Part shown: positions 17,056 to 26,640 of the stretch, piece by piece | Layout: each line of letters starts with the position of its first letter | How positions within the stretch are numbered: position 1 is the stretch's first letter | NCBI GenBank assembly: GCA_014237395.1 | Contig: JABZFP010000018.1 | Span: 124,001-188,000, forward strand | Reading direction: 5' to 3' | DNA: 64,000 nt | Origin: Desulfobacteraceae bacterium | GTDB lineage: Bacteria > Desulfobacterota > Desulfobacteria > Desulfobacterales > UBA5852 | Translations under genes and position numbers: made by a program | The notes under the pieces: model-generated | Databases searched by the model: none | The model's input: only the letters and a program-made list of their open reading frames with translations | Told to the model about the DNA's origin: nothing

Positions 17056-18123
17056 CTACTCGGCTCTCAACAGTAGAACGGCCGCCGTAAAGAAATAAAT
17101 GAGATTGGGAAGCCAAGCCGCCACCAGTGGCGGCAGCATGTCGGCATACCCCAGCGATAAACTGAAGCCATGCAAGACCCAAAAACAAAACGCCAGTCCG
17201 ATCCCGGTGACCACCATGATGGCAAAATTTTCTCCCCGCCGCCCTCTTCCAGCAATGGAGACCGCGATGATCGACAGGATGACGCAAACAAGCGGATAGG
17301 CAACCTTGGCATGCCAATCGACCCGGAAAGAAGTGGCATCGTACCCTTCTCCCTCTGCGGTTCGAATATAGTCGGCCAGTTCCAGGAGACTCATTTCATC
17401 GGAATTCTTGACCACACGTTTCAGGTCTGTCGGCTCGAAGTTCAGCGGAACGACCAGTTGCTCGTGATGCTGCACCGTAAAAGAACCGTCTTCCGAATTC
17501 CGCACCTGCTCCATCACATCCTGAAAAACCCATTTTCCTTCGCGATATTCACCCTCACCGGCATCAACACGACGCATCATTCTGAAATCTTGATCAAAAT
17601 AGTATAAGCTCACATCAAACGTTCGCATCCGGACGGGATCGAAAAACTGAATGTGATAAATCGCATGTTGCCCTTTCAGCCAGATATTTTGCCTCTGGGA
17701 GTTGACCTGGACTTTTTTAACCTCCTCCAACCAGATGCGATTGGCATTGGACCGGACGATCGGCAAGAAAATCTCGGAAAACATTAAAAGGACCAGGCTG
17801 AAAAGCACCCCCAAGAAAAAAGGTGCTTTCAGCAGACGATAGATGCTGATCCCCCCTGCTTTGAGAGCGGTGATTTCACAATGCTTATTCATCAAACCGA
17901 ACACCACCATCACCGACAGGAGGGTGCTGGCAGGAATCAGGTGCTCAAGAGGAATGCGTGACAGGAAATAAAGGGCCGCCTTGGGAAACGACAAGCCGGA
18001 TTCAATCAGATTATCGATCTTCTCAAAAAAATCGGCAATCATGTATATCACGGTGACCAGCGCAAATGTGGCGCCAAAATACCGCAAAATCTGTTGACTG
18101 ATATAACGGTCCAATATCGTCAT
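17056..18123 (-). CDS. lptG: LPS export permease LptG
   Basis: One of the two transmembrane subunits of the LptB2FG transporter that extracts LPS from the inner membrane. The 355-aa protein has two N-terminal and four later membrane segments flanking a periplasmic beta-jellyroll, opening MTILDRYISQQILRYF, with the conserved CEITALKAGGISIYRL coupling helix. It follows lptF with a 39-base gap and abuts lpxK. The ATPase LptB is not in the window. Between LptF and LptG the assignment rests on order and on the DRYISQQILRYF start. Confidence 0.92.
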   Translation of the reverse strand: MTILDRYISQQILRYFGATFALVTVIYMIADFFEKIDNLIESGLSFPKAALYFLSRIPLEHLIPASTLLSVMVVFGLMNKHCEITALKAGGISIYRLLKAPFFLGVLFSLVLLMFSEIFLPIVRSNANRIWLEEVKKVQVNSQRQNIWLKGQHAIYHIQFFDPVRMRTFDVSLYYFDQDFRMMRRVDAGEGEYREGKWVFQDVMEQVRNSEDGSFTVQHHEQLVVPLNFEPTDLKRVVKNSDEMSLLELADYIRTAEGEGYDATSFRVDWHAKVAYPLVCVILSIIAVSIAGRGRRGENFAIMVVTGIGLAFCFWVLHGFSLSLGYADMLPPLVAAWLPNLIYFFTAAVLLLRAE

Positions 18124-18162
18124 GAGTTCAGTTTTATCCTGCCGCGGTCCGTATGAGAGCGT

Positions 18163-19353
18163 TTATCGCCGTGTAACACGGTGCAATAGGTGCTGTAGCA
18201 TTTTTCGCATAAACCGGCCCAACGAGCGAATGAATTCGAATAGATAGGTGGGCTTTTCATTAGCGGTTCGAATCAACAGGAAGATGCCCCCCATTCCCAT
18301 CAGGATATTCGGAGCCCACAGGCCAATCGCGGGATGATACCATCCCATTTCACCGAAAACACGCCCGGCCGTCATCAAAACATAGTAAAGGATGAAAATG
18401 AACATGCCCATTCCCAGCCCTGCCGACCGTCTGGTGGACTTCAACTCAACGCCTAATGGTACGGCCAAAAGGCCCAGTGCCAGACATGCGGCCGGAATGG
18501 AAAACTTCTGGTGGAGCTCGATCAGCGCATCATAATATTTTTCGGGCCTCTCCCGAACCTTGAGAATATAGGCGTTCAGTTCCGCGAGTGACATCTCATC
18601 TTCCTCTTCTCGCAGATACCGCTTCACGTTTACCGTCTGCGTCATATTTAGATTGATATCATACGTCGTAAAATAGATCGCATTGGCCGAACGCTTGCCG
18701 CGTTCGACCTGGTTGATCATGCCATGATATAATCTTAACCGGACGGACCGCCCTTCCGAATCTTTCAACAACTGTCCCTCCGGCGCCACAATCGTGCTGA
18801 TCGCTTTGGGATTGCGCCGGTCTTCAATAAATACATCTTTCATTTTTTTATCGTGAAGATCCACCTCGTTGACATAGAGCGTAACGCCTTTGAAGCTGTC
18901 GTTAAAGGTCCGGGCCTTGAGCCCGATATCGGTATTGGACGTCAGCATCTGATAGGTCAAGTGCTTGATGGCCATCTTGCCCTGGGGCATACCGTAGACG
19001 GTCATGAACAAGGTTGCCAAACAACCGGCGACCGCTAATATGCCGATCGGCGGCAGCAGTTTATACAGACTGACACCGCCGGACTTCAGGGCGGCGATTT
19101 CATTATCGCCCGACATCCGCATCAGTGTCAGCAAAACAGCCATCATAACCGACATGGGGAAGACAAATACCAGAAAATGCGGAATGGAAAAGAGGAGAAT
19201 GAACCCGATCGTGGCGGGGCTAACGTTGTAATTGACAATCAGCTTGGTGATCTTGACCATCTCGGTCATCAAAAAGACCGTGGTGAGGAAAAGAAGATTG
19301 ATCAGGAGCGGTGGAATCAATCCTTTAAAAATGTATCGGTGAATAATCAGCAT
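18163..19353 (-). CDS. lptF: LPS export permease LptF
   Basis: Partner of LptG in the inner-membrane LPS extractor. The 396-aa product opens MLIIHRYIFKGLIPPLLINL, has the coupling helix NEIAALKSGGVSLYKLLPP, a periplasmic beta-rich middle portion, and a final run of membrane helices (LGVELKSTRRSAGLGMGMFI). Its start is about 106 bases downstream of the msbA stop, in the same direction. The combination msbA-lptF-lptG-lpxK puts flipping, extraction and a late lipid A kinase together. Confidence 0.92.
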   Translation of the reverse strand: MLIIHRYIFKGLIPPLLINLLFLTTVFLMTEMVKITKLIVNYNVSPATIGFILLFSIPHFLVFVFPMSVMMAVLLTLMRMSGDNEIAALKSGGVSLYKLLPPIGILAVAGCLATLFMTVYGMPQGKMAIKHLTYQMLTSNTDIGLKARTFNDSFKGVTLYVNEVDLHDKKMKDVFIEDRRNPKAISTIVAPEGQLLKDSEGRSVRLRLYHGMINQVERGKRSANAIYFTTYDINLNMTQTVNVKRYLREEEDEMSLAELNAYILKVRERPEKYYDALIELHQKFSIPAACLALGLLAVPLGVELKSTRRSAGLGMGMFIFILYYVLMTAGRVFGEMGWYHPAIGLWAPNILMGMGGIFLLIRTANEKPTYLFEFIRSLGRFMRKMLQHLLHRVTRR

Positions 19354-19459
19354 AATGAGGTCAGGGTGACATATTCAACAGGTTTTCCGAATGAAAAGCG
19401 TGCCGTTCCCGGAGAGGATGGGACGAATGCCAACGGGATGCCACGACAGTCGTCGCTAT

Positions 19460-21223
19460 TCAGGAATTGCCGAACTGCATGTGGTAAAGTTTGCGATAGG
19501 CGCCATCCCGCGCCAGCAATTCTTCATGGGTTCCTTCTTCGACGATTCGCCCCTTGACCAGAACGAGTATCCGATGGGCATGTGTAATGGTGGAGAGGCG
19601 ATGGGCGATGACGAACGTGGTCCGTCCTTTCATGAGGTTTTCGAGGGCTTTCTGCACGACAATTTCAGCCTCGGTATCCAACGCGGACGTCGCCTCGTCC
19701 AGAATCAAAATCGGTGCATCTTTCAGCAACGCCCGGGCAATGCAGATACGCTGCTTTTCACCACCGGACAAACGACTGCCCAGCTCGCCGATCGTGGTTT
19801 CAAAGGCCTTGGGAAAACCCTTTATGAAATCGTAGGCGTATGCGTCTTTAGCCGCATTTTCGATCAGCTCACGAGGGGCACCCCGGTTACCGTAGGCAAT
19901 GTTTTCGTATACGGTTTCGTTAAACAAGATGGGTTCCTGGGTAACAACGGCAATCTGACGCCGCAGCGAGGCGATCGCGGCATCCCTTATGTCAATTCCA
20001 TCAATTCGGATACTACCAGAAGTTGCATCGTAAAACCGCGGCAGCAAATTGACCAGTGTCGTTTTTCCGCCGCCACTCATGCCAACCAGGGCCACAACCT
20101 CACCCGGATTGGCTTTGAAACTAACCTGGTTCAGCACCATCGTGTCGTCGGCGTCATTGGAATCGTACTGAAAGCAAACGTTTTCAAAAACAACGCGATG
20201 GGGTCCGGCTGGAATCTCCACGGGTTGATCTTTTTCAACAATTTCCGATTTTTGTTCCAGTATATCGTAAATCCGGTCTGTAGCGGCGAGACCCCGCTGG
20301 ATATTGAGGTTGAGCTTGCTCAGTTTTCGGACGGGTCGATACAGCATAACCGTTGCGGAGATAAACGCAAAAAATGTTCCGGGGGATAGGGTGTCATGAA
20401 AAATGCGATAGCCGCCATAATAGATGCCGACGGCGATACCAATCCCGCCAATCAGTTCCATCACCGGGGAAGACAACTCATCGACCTTGACCTCTTTCAT
20501 TTCGATTTTGTAAAGGTTTTTGGTCTTTTGAAAAAATCGCTTTTTTTCGTAGGTTTCCATGCCAAAAGCTTTGATGATTTTGGCACCGGCAAAGGTTTCA
20601 TGCAAAAAATTGCTCAACTCCGCCATGGCTTCCTGGCCGCGAGTGCTGATTTTACGGATGCGCCGCCCGAACTCATGAAGCGGATAAAACGCCGCCGGTA
20701 ATACCAGAAAGGTAAAAGACGCCATCTTCCAATCCAGCATGAAGGTAGTTACGGTCAGCGCCAGGACCGAGCAGGCATCCCGCAGAGCCCCCGTAACCGC
20801 TGTTGACACCATGGACTTGATGATATTCACATCGTTGATGATGCGTGACATCAAGGCGCCGGTCTTGGCGCTATGGAAAAAAGACAGCGGCAAATCATGG
20901 ATATGGTCGTAAAGACTGTCACGAAACTGGCGAATGATCGAGCGCCCGACACGATTCATCAGGTAGCCCTGCAAGTACATGGCCGTACCTTTGATCGAAT
21001 AGACAACCAGGATCACAATGGGGATCAACTTCAGCATCGTTTGATCCCGATTGATGATCACGTCGTCAACCGCCGGTTTCATCAGCCATGCGGTGGCCGC
21101 CTCGCCAGCTGCCATGACCAACATACAAATGCCGGCCTGCAACAACACAACCCAGTGCCCTTTGATAATGGCCAAGAGTTGGCGATGCCGCGGTTTAAGA
21201 TCAACATTGAATTTAAAATGCAT
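19460..21223 (-). CDS. msbA: Lipid A flippase MsbA, ABC exporter
   Basis: Flips core-lipid A across the inner membrane. The 587-aa half-transporter has six N-terminal membrane helices (about residues 15-310) and a C-terminal ATPase with Walker A GMSGGGKTTLV near residue 380, signature LSGGEKQRICIARAL, Walker B ILILDEATSALD, and the H-loop VIAHRLSTITHAHRI. The ATG at 21223, 13 bases after the lpxB stop, gives the family N-terminus; the frame runs on upstream into lpxB. Other type IV exporters look alike, but the position inside an lpx-lpt operon supports MsbA. Confidence 0.93.
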   Translation of the reverse strand: MHFKFNVDLKPRHRQLLAIIKGHWVVLLQAGICMLVMAAGEAATAWLMKPAVDDVIINRDQTMLKLIPIVILVVYSIKGTAMYLQGYLMNRVGRSIIRQFRDSLYDHIHDLPLSFFHSAKTGALMSRIINDVNIIKSMVSTAVTGALRDACSVLALTVTTFMLDWKMASFTFLVLPAAFYPLHEFGRRIRKISTRGQEAMAELSNFLHETFAGAKIIKAFGMETYEKKRFFQKTKNLYKIEMKEVKVDELSSPVMELIGGIGIAVGIYYGGYRIFHDTLSPGTFFAFISATVMLYRPVRKLSKLNLNIQRGLAATDRIYDILEQKSEIVEKDQPVEIPAGPHRVVFENVCFQYDSNDADDTMVLNQVSFKANPGEVVALVGMSGGGKTTLVNLLPRFYDATSGSIRIDGIDIRDAAIASLRRQIAVVTQEPILFNETVYENIAYGNRGAPRELIENAAKDAYAYDFIKGFPKAFETTIGELGSRLSGGEKQRICIARALLKDAPILILDEATSALDTEAEIVVQKALENLMKGRTTFVIAHRLSTITHAHRILVLVKGRIVEEGTHEELLARDGAYRKLYHMQFGNS

Positions 21224-21236
21224 GATTATTCCGAAT

Positions 21237-22388
21237 TCATTCGCAAGCGACACAGGGATATTGATCCGGTCTGCCAAGCAATCTACAGGCAATTCTGGCA
21301 ACTGCGTCAGAAGCCCCGGGCTTACCCAGGCGTCGGGTCACGTCAGCCAACCCGTCTTTCATCTGGTTCAATTTTTCCGGGTCGGCCAACAGGCCAAGCG
21401 CCTGTCGCGCAATTTGTCCGGGTGACGCATCATGCTGGATCAATTCAGGTGCAACGCGTTTGCCGGCAATCAGATTCACCAGGCCGATGTGCGGCACTTT
21501 AATCAAGGCCTTGCCAAGCTGATAGCTCAATGGGGACACCCGATAAACGATGATCATCGGAGTTTGATGAATGGCCGCCTCAAGCGTCGTCGTGCCGGAC
21601 GCGACAATAACGAGCGTGGCCTGCCTTAGAAGCGCATCTGTCGTGCCGTTGACAATCTCGCCGGCAAAACCCCATTCTTTGGTCAAACGATGAATGAGGC
21701 TCGGACTGACGCTCGGCGCCTGGGAAAGCAGAAACCGCACATTTTCCCGTTGGCCAATCAACTTGGCTGCCGACAGCATCAGGGGCAGGAGTTTTTCTAT
21801 TTCACTGTCCCGCGAACCTGGCAAGAGTCCAATGGTGACGGCTTTTTCTCCGGTTCTGCACTCCTGTCGATCATGAGGTGCGTGGTGATGATCCATGAGG
21901 GGGTGGCCAACAAACGTTACGGGAACCCCGTGCTGCCGGTAAAATGTCTCTTCAAATGGCAGAATAACGGCCATATGATCCACAAGGCGGCGTATTTTTT
22001 TGACCCGTCCCTGGCGCCAGGCCCAGATTTGCGGACTGATATAATACAGCACCGCAAGGGCATGTTTTTTGGCAAACGCCGCCAGGTGTAGATTGAAATC
22101 CGGGAAGTCGATCAAAATCAGGAGGTCCGGTTTTTCATTCGTGACCAATCGTTTGGCAGTACGCATGCCATCCAGAATTTGCGGCAGTTTGGCCAAAACC
22201 TCCGTGATGCCGACCACGGCCAATCGATGGGCGTCGACTTCGATTCGCACCCCTGCCGATCGCATCCGTCCCCCACCAATACCGAAGAGTTCGATCGGGC
22301 TGCCCTGGGCATAGAGCGATTCGGCCAGTTTGGCCCCGTGCATATCGCCCGATGCCTCGCCCGCGACCATCATAATTTTTTGACGCAT
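21237..22388 (-). CDS. lpxB: Lipid A disaccharide synthase LpxB
   Basis: Condenses UDP-2,3-diacylglucosamine with lipid X to the lipid A disaccharide (GT19). The 383-aa protein carries MMVAGEASGDMHGAKL at the start, FGIGGGRM, YYISPQIWAWRQGRVKKI, FVGHPLMD, LLPGSRDSEIEKLLP, and the C-terminal ASGTTTLEAA and PHIGLVNLIAGKRVAPELIQ motifs. The ATG at 22388 follows the stop of the oxidoreductase gene by one base. It lies in the usual lpx gene order after lpxA except for the intervening oxidoreductase. Confidence 0.95.
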   Translation of the reverse strand: MRQKIMMVAGEASGDMHGAKLAESLYAQGSPIELFGIGGGRMRSAGVRIEVDAHRLAVVGITEVLAKLPQILDGMRTAKRLVTNEKPDLLILIDFPDFNLHLAAFAKKHALAVLYYISPQIWAWRQGRVKKIRRLVDHMAVILPFEETFYRQHGVPVTFVGHPLMDHHHAPHDRQECRTGEKAVTIGLLPGSRDSEIEKLLPLMLSAAKLIGQRENVRFLLSQAPSVSPSLIHRLTKEWGFAGEIVNGTTDALLRQATLVIVASGTTTLEAAIHQTPMIIVYRVSPLSYQLGKALIKVPHIGLVNLIAGKRVAPELIQHDASPGQIARQALGLLADPEKLNQMKDGLADVTRRLGKPGASDAVARIACRLLGRPDQYPCVACE

Positions 22389-22389
22389 G

Positions 22390-23367
22390 TTAGAACTCAC
22401 CAAAGCGACGCGCAGCCGCGTCAATCTGGTCCATTACATCAAGTGCGACTGCCAGGGCCTGATACCCCATACGTCCTGTCACGACCGGTGCATGGCAGGC
22501 CGTAACCGCAGCCGCAAAGGAGCGCAATTCCGCTTCCAGCGCATCCCCTTCGGGGAAACAGGACTGATGCACTTCCATCCCCGGAATTAAGGCATCATTG
22601 GGAATGTTGGTCTGTTCGATGTGCATAATTTCGCGTTTGGCGAAATCAACGGCGATGTATCCGTTCTTCTGGAACAAGCGAATTTTACGCTGGCTCTTGG
22701 TGGATATGCGGCTCGCCGTGATATTGGCAACGCATCCGGTTTTAAATGCAATGCGGGCATTGGCGATATCGCAGTGATCCGACACCACCGCGGCGCCGGA
22801 GGCGTGAATACTCTCGACCTCCGAACCAACAAAATTGAGGATAATATCGATATCGTGGATCATGAGGTCGAGCACCACACTGACATCGGTCGATCGTCCC
22901 TTATAAACACTCAAGCGGTGGGCTTCGATAAACATGGGCTTGTTGATACGATCCTGGACAGCCACCACAGCAGGGTTGAAGCGTTCAAGGTGACCCACCT
23001 GTAAAACCAGATGCTTTGATTCCGCAAGATCAATCAGGGTCCGCGCTTCTTCCAGACTTGTGGTAATGGGCTTTTCAATCAAGACATGGATACCGGCATT
23101 CAACATCGCCCGTCCGATCTCAAAATGAAGCGGCGTCGGTGTGACGATACTGACGGCATCCACATGCCCAAACAATGCGCGAAAATCATTAAAGGCCTTT
23201 GTGTTATGGCGATGGGCTATTTCAGCCGCACGTTCCGCGTCGGTGTCCACAACACCAACCAACTCGACAATATCCATAGCGGCGTATTTTTCAGCATGGT
23301 ATTGCCCCAGATATCCTGTGCCGATCACAGCGACACGCGGTTTTGTCAGGCAATTATTCGATGGCAT
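22390..23367 (-). CDS. Gfo/Idh/MocA-family oxidoreductase, GnnA-like
   Basis: An NAD(P)-dependent sugar oxidoreductase of 325 aa with the dinucleotide motif VIGTGYLGQYHA (from residue 14), the EKPITTS active-site motif (Lys99) and a C-terminal Gfo/Idh/MocA domain with the DLMIHDIDIIL stretch. Its place between lpxA and lpxB matches the position of gnnA in bacteria that convert UDP-GlcNAc to the 3-amino sugar UDP-GlcNAc3N for amide-linked lipid A. The partner aminotransferase GnnB is not in this window, so that role is inference. The ATG at 23367 precedes the nucleotide-binding fold by about 10 residues; an upstream start at 23457 is less likely. Confidence 0.85.
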   Translation of the reverse strand: MPSNNCLTKPRVAVIGTGYLGQYHAEKYAAMDIVELVGVVDTDAERAAEIAHRHNTKAFNDFRALFGHVDAVSIVTPTPLHFEIGRAMLNAGIHVLIEKPITTSLEEARTLIDLAESKHLVLQVGHLERFNPAVVAVQDRINKPMFIEAHRLSVYKGRSTDVSVVLDLMIHDIDIILNFVGSEVESIHASGAAVVSDHCDIANARIAFKTGCVANITASRISTKSQRKIRLFQKNGYIAVDFAKREIMHIEQTNIPNDALIPGMEVHQSCFPEGDALEAELRSFAAAVTACHAPVVTGRMGYQALAVALDVMDQIDAAARRFGEF

Positions 23368-23581
23368 AAGGCATTTAATTCCTAACAGAGGGGACCGATC
23401 TCCCTCGTTGCACGACAAGATTCGTTGGCGGCCAAGTTTGCACCCGTTGTGATTCAATCACATCCCGTGCACACCGACAACACAAGCGGACGATAGTCCA
23501 TCAGCCGTTTATCCGGATTTCCATGCAAAGCGACGAATTCAGGACCGAATGATTGACCTCCGGCCGTTGATCCGGTTCGAT

Positions 23582-24352
23582 TTAGCGGGTCATCCCACGT
23601 TCGGACTTCTTAATGAAAGCGAGAAAATAATCGACTTCCGGCGTCTGACCGACTTCGGCGCGCACCCGCTCGATAGCCTCGTTGAGCGTCAGGCCGATGC
23701 GGAATATCAACCGATAGGTCTTTTTCAGCATCGCCAAGGCATCGTCGGAAAAACCATGCCGTTTTAACCCCACGCGGTTCAGGCCATGCAGCTTCGCCCG
23801 ATCGCCTGCCGCAATGACAAAGGGAGGGACATCTTTGACAACGGCTGATTTACCGCCAATATAGGCATGCTTGCCAACCCGCACAAATTGATGCAAGGCG
23901 GTCAAGCCGCCAATGGTAACGTAGTCTTCAATGGTAATATGGCCCGCCAAAGTCGCATTGTTCGCCAGGATAACCCCCCGGCCGGTTTTACAATCATGGG
24001 CAATGTGCGTATAGGCCATTAAGAGGTTTTCTTCGCCAACCTCCGTGATACCACCGCCAAATCCAGTGCCGCGATTGATCGTGGCAAATTCACGCACGAT
24101 GGTTTTGCGGCCTATCTTGACATGGGTTTCCTCACCTTCGAATTTGATAGCCTGGGGCAAAGCACCGATCGAAGCAAATTGAAAAATATGGCACTCCGGG
24201 CCAATTTCCACATATGGATCGATGGTGACATGCGGCCCAATAACCGCATCGGCTCCGATTTTAACTTGATCGCCAATAATCGTGTACGGACCGATGGTCA
24301 CACCGGAATCGATTTCAGCTTTGGGGCTGATGAGGGCTGTGGGGTGAATCAT
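23582..24352 (-). CDS. lpxA: UDP-GlcNAc O-acyltransferase LpxA
   Basis: First step of lipid A synthesis: acylates position 3 of UDP-GlcNAc (or its 3-amino analogue) from hydroxyacyl-ACP. The 256-aa protein is made of left-handed-helix hexapeptide repeats up to about residue 190 and a helical C-terminus. The catalytic region MAYTHIAHDCKTG has His116 and His119, matching His122/His125 of E. coli LpxA. It overlaps the fabZ stop by 4 bases (ATGA). A 214-base gap separates it from the next gene downstream. The acyl-chain length it selects cannot be read reliably by eye. Confidence 0.96.
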   Translation of the reverse strand: MIHPTALISPKAEIDSGVTIGPYTIIGDQVKIGADAVIGPHVTIDPYVEIGPECHIFQFASIGALPQAIKFEGEETHVKIGRKTIVREFATINRGTGFGGGITEVGEENLLMAYTHIAHDCKTGRGVILANNATLAGHITIEDYVTIGGLTALHQFVRVGKHAYIGGKSAVVKDVPPFVIAAGDRAKLHGLNRVGLKRHGFSDDALAMLKKTYRLIFRIGLTLNEAIERVRAEVGQTPEVDYFLAFIKKSERGMTR

Positions 24353-24801
24353 TCTTTTTCTCCAATCGAAGCCATCAATTCTGCCTCGACTGCCAGTTCC
24401 CCGTCGACACGGGCCTGGCCGGTAGCTTTGACGGCTCTTGTTTTGAGCCTTTTCAGAATAATCTCGATAACCAACTGATCGCCTGGCACTACCATGCGAC
24501 GAAACCGAGCACGGTCGATTCCCATAAAATAAACAAGAATGTTGCGTTTCTCAGGCGGCAGCGATTCAAATGTGAGAACACCGGCCGACTGGGCCATGGC
24601 CTCCAAAATCAGCACACCGGGCATGATGGGGTTGCCGGGAAAATGCCCCTGGAAGAAAGGTTCATTGATCGTAACGTTTTTCAATGTGACAATCCGATGC
24701 CCTGGCTCCAGTTCCACCACACGATCCACCATGACAAACGGATAGCGATGCGGTAGGTGTTTCATGATTTCTTTTATTTGCTTGATGGTATCCATAGACA
24801 C
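24349..24801 (-). CDS. fabZ: 3-hydroxyacyl-ACP dehydratase FabZ
   Basis: Dehydrates 3-hydroxyacyl-ACP in fatty acid elongation and so competes with LpxA/LpxD for the same substrates. The 150-aa hot-dog fold protein has LPHRYPFVMVDRV, the catalytic HFPGNPIMPGVLILEAMAQ (His53, Glu67) and the FMGIDRARFRR segment. Position between lpxD and lpxA is the standard order in Gram-negative bacteria. An ATG two codons inside (24795) is an alternative start. Confidence 0.96.
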   Translation of the reverse strand: MSMDTIKQIKEIMKHLPHRYPFVMVDRVVELEPGHRIVTLKNVTINEPFFQGHFPGNPIMPGVLILEAMAQSAGVLTFESLPPEKRNILVYFMGIDRARFRRMVVPGDQLVIEIILKRLKTRAVKATGQARVDGELAVEAELMASIGEKE

Positions 24802-24888
24802 ACCCTATGTTTCCTACCGATTGGCTTCATATCAAGTCATGGTTGATCTCTGTCTGACGGCGTTGCGAGCGGTGTCTTGCTTCTGGAA

Positions 24889-25920
24889 CTACCCTTTTCC
24901 CCCGCTCTCCAGATTCTGCAGCCGTTTCTCCAAAGCCGATATTTTTTTCCGCAGGTCCGGTAAACGGGGAATGATGCGCTGCACCCTGAGCCAGGTTTTG
25001 TGAGGCATCGTCGGTGACCCGGAGATAATCTGGCTGGCCGGAACGTCACCGGAAATGCCGGATTGCCCCCCCACCATAACATGATCGCCGATGTGGATAT
25101 GGCCAGCCACCCCGACCTGACCGGCTAAAACCACGTGCCGGCCAATGGTCGTGCTCCCGGATATGCCGACCTGAGCCACCAGGACCGTGTTTTCTCCCAC
25201 GGTGACATTGTGCGCAATATGAACCAGGTTATCGGTCTTTACACCGTTTTTGATATGCGTCATCCCGAAAGTACCGCGATCAATGGTATTTGCAGCGCCG
25301 ATCTCCACATCATCGTCGATTTGAACAATGCCGGTGTGGGGAATTTTATGATAAATATCCCCGTCGGGCGCAAATCCAAACCCATCACTTCCGATAACGG
25401 ATCCGGCCTGAATGGTGACACGATGTCCCAGACGACATCTTTCGAGCACCGCCACATGGGGATAAAGGCGTACATCGTTACCGATGGTGACATTGTCGCC
25501 AATCACGACACCGGGATAAATGGTGGCCCGTTTGCCAATGCGCACATGGTTTCCGACGACGGTCATTGGGCCGATGGCGGCATGGGCCCCCCATTCAGCG
25601 TCTTCTCCCACGACGACGGAGGGATGGATGCCCTTCGGCAATTGTTCGGCCGGGTGAAAGAGCGCCAGAATGCGTGCAAACACCGCGTAAGGATTGGACG
25701 CGTGCAACAGGTTCAAACCCGCCTGTTCAAATTCATCGGGTACAATGATAGCGCCGGCATGAATATGATCTATCCGGCGCAGGTATTTGGCCGACCGCGC
25801 CAAGGTAATCGTCTTGGGGCCGGCGTCCTCAAAAGGTGCGGCATCTGAAATCACTTGCCGCCCATCGCCGCTGATACGTCCTCCTACCCATTCGGCCAAT
25901 TCCGCCAGCGTCTTCTCCAT
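24889..25920 (-). CDS. lpxD: UDP-3-O-acylglucosamine N-acyltransferase LpxD
   Basis: Adds the N-linked hydroxyacyl chain in the third step of lipid A synthesis. The 343-aa product has an N-terminal uridine-binding domain (about residues 1-100), a hexapeptide-repeat helix, the [10 protein letters not shown] segment and the catalytic HIAHNVTVG (His234, His237, compare His239 in E. coli). A short C-terminal coiled helix ([16 protein letters not shown]) ends it. It follows skp by about 100 bases and precedes fabZ, as is usual. Confidence 0.95.
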   Translation of the reverse strand: MEKTLAELAEWVGGRISGDGRQVISDAAPFEDAGPKTITLARSAKYLRRIDHIHAGAIIVPDEFEQAGLNLLHASNPYAVFARILALFHPAEQLPKGIHPSVVVGEDAEWGAHAAIGPMTVVGNHVRIGKRATIYPGVVIGDNVTIGNDVRLYPHVAVLERCRLGHRVTIQAGSVIGSDGFGFAPDGDIYHKIPHTGIVQIDDDVEIGAANTIDRGTFGMTHIKNGVKTDNLVHIAHNVTVGENTVLVAQVGISGSTTIGRHVVLAGQVGVAGHIHIGDHVMVGGQSGISGDVPASQIISGSPTMPHKTWLRVQRIIPRLPDLRKKISALEKRLQNLESGGKG

Positions 25921-26022
25921 TCGGATCTTCTCCCGGGCAGATTATCCTTACGAACGAAGATTTCCCATCATCTCATGACCACGTCGATGAAAAGACAACA
26001 CCTCGTCCAAGCATCGTTAGAA

Positions 26023-26550
26023 CTATTTTCCAGCCATGCGCTGGTTCAGCAATTGGACCACTTTATCGGTCAAATCGACGGAGGCATCGTGATAGAGTAC
26101 CCCGACCTTGCTGAGCACCAGCGTAAAACCCTCTTTTTTGCCTAACTCCTGGGCAATCTCAAGCACCACAGTCCTCAATTTATCGACTTCCTGACGTTGT
26201 TTCCCAATAAACTGATTCCGGTATTGTTTCTCCTTCTCCTGCAAATTGCGGGCTTTTACCCGAAACTCGATTTCTTTTTCCTCGCGGGCTTCCCGGCTCA
26301 TCACCATGGCTTCGCGCTCCAGCTTTTCTTTCAATGCGGTCAGCTCATCTTTATCCTTGGTGAGTTCGGCTTCCATCCGTTCGCCTTCTTTTTTTAATTC
26401 GGCTTCTATTTTCTGGCCGGGTTGAGATTTTTCCACGACTTCCTGAAAATCAATGATGCCGACTTTCATTTCCGCTGCTTGTGAAGAGGCTGCTAAACTC
26501 AGGATTATCATTATGACGCCCATAGAAACAGACTTGAATTGCCGCATCAT
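26023..26550 (-). CDS. skp: Periplasmic chaperone of the Skp/OmpH family
   Basis: Holds unfolded outer-membrane proteins in the periplasm on their way to BamA. The 175-aa product has a signal peptide ending about at ASSQAAEM, a short beta segment (KVGIIDFQEVVEKS), a long charged coiled coil (about residues 45-125) and a final LVLSKVGVLYHDASVDLTDKV strand. It is directly downstream of bamA and upstream of lpxD, the order in most proteobacteria. The start gives an intact signal peptide. Confidence 0.93.
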   Translation of the reverse strand: MMRQFKSVSMGVIMIILSLAASSQAAEMKVGIIDFQEVVEKSQPGQKIEAELKKEGERMEAELTKDKDELTALKEKLEREAMVMSREAREEKEIEFRVKARNLQEKEKQYRNQFIGKQRQEVDKLRTVVLEIAQELGKKEGFTLVLSKVGVLYHDASVDLTDKVVQLLNQRMAGK

Positions 26551-26640
26551 TCCCCCTATCTTCTCATATTATCAAACATTTACTCGTAATGCCCGTATGC
26601 GAACATGCTTTCACACAAGCCGGTTTAGTGGCCTCGCTTA

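Noticed and set aside
19391..20389. 332-codon open frame antisense to msbA
   Set aside because: It lies entirely opposite conserved ABC-transporter motifs and its translation resembles no protein family.
24484..24500. Sigma-54-like TGGCACTACCATGC
   Set aside because: The GG-GC spacing is one base short and it lies inside fabZ on the wrong strand for any nearby gene.
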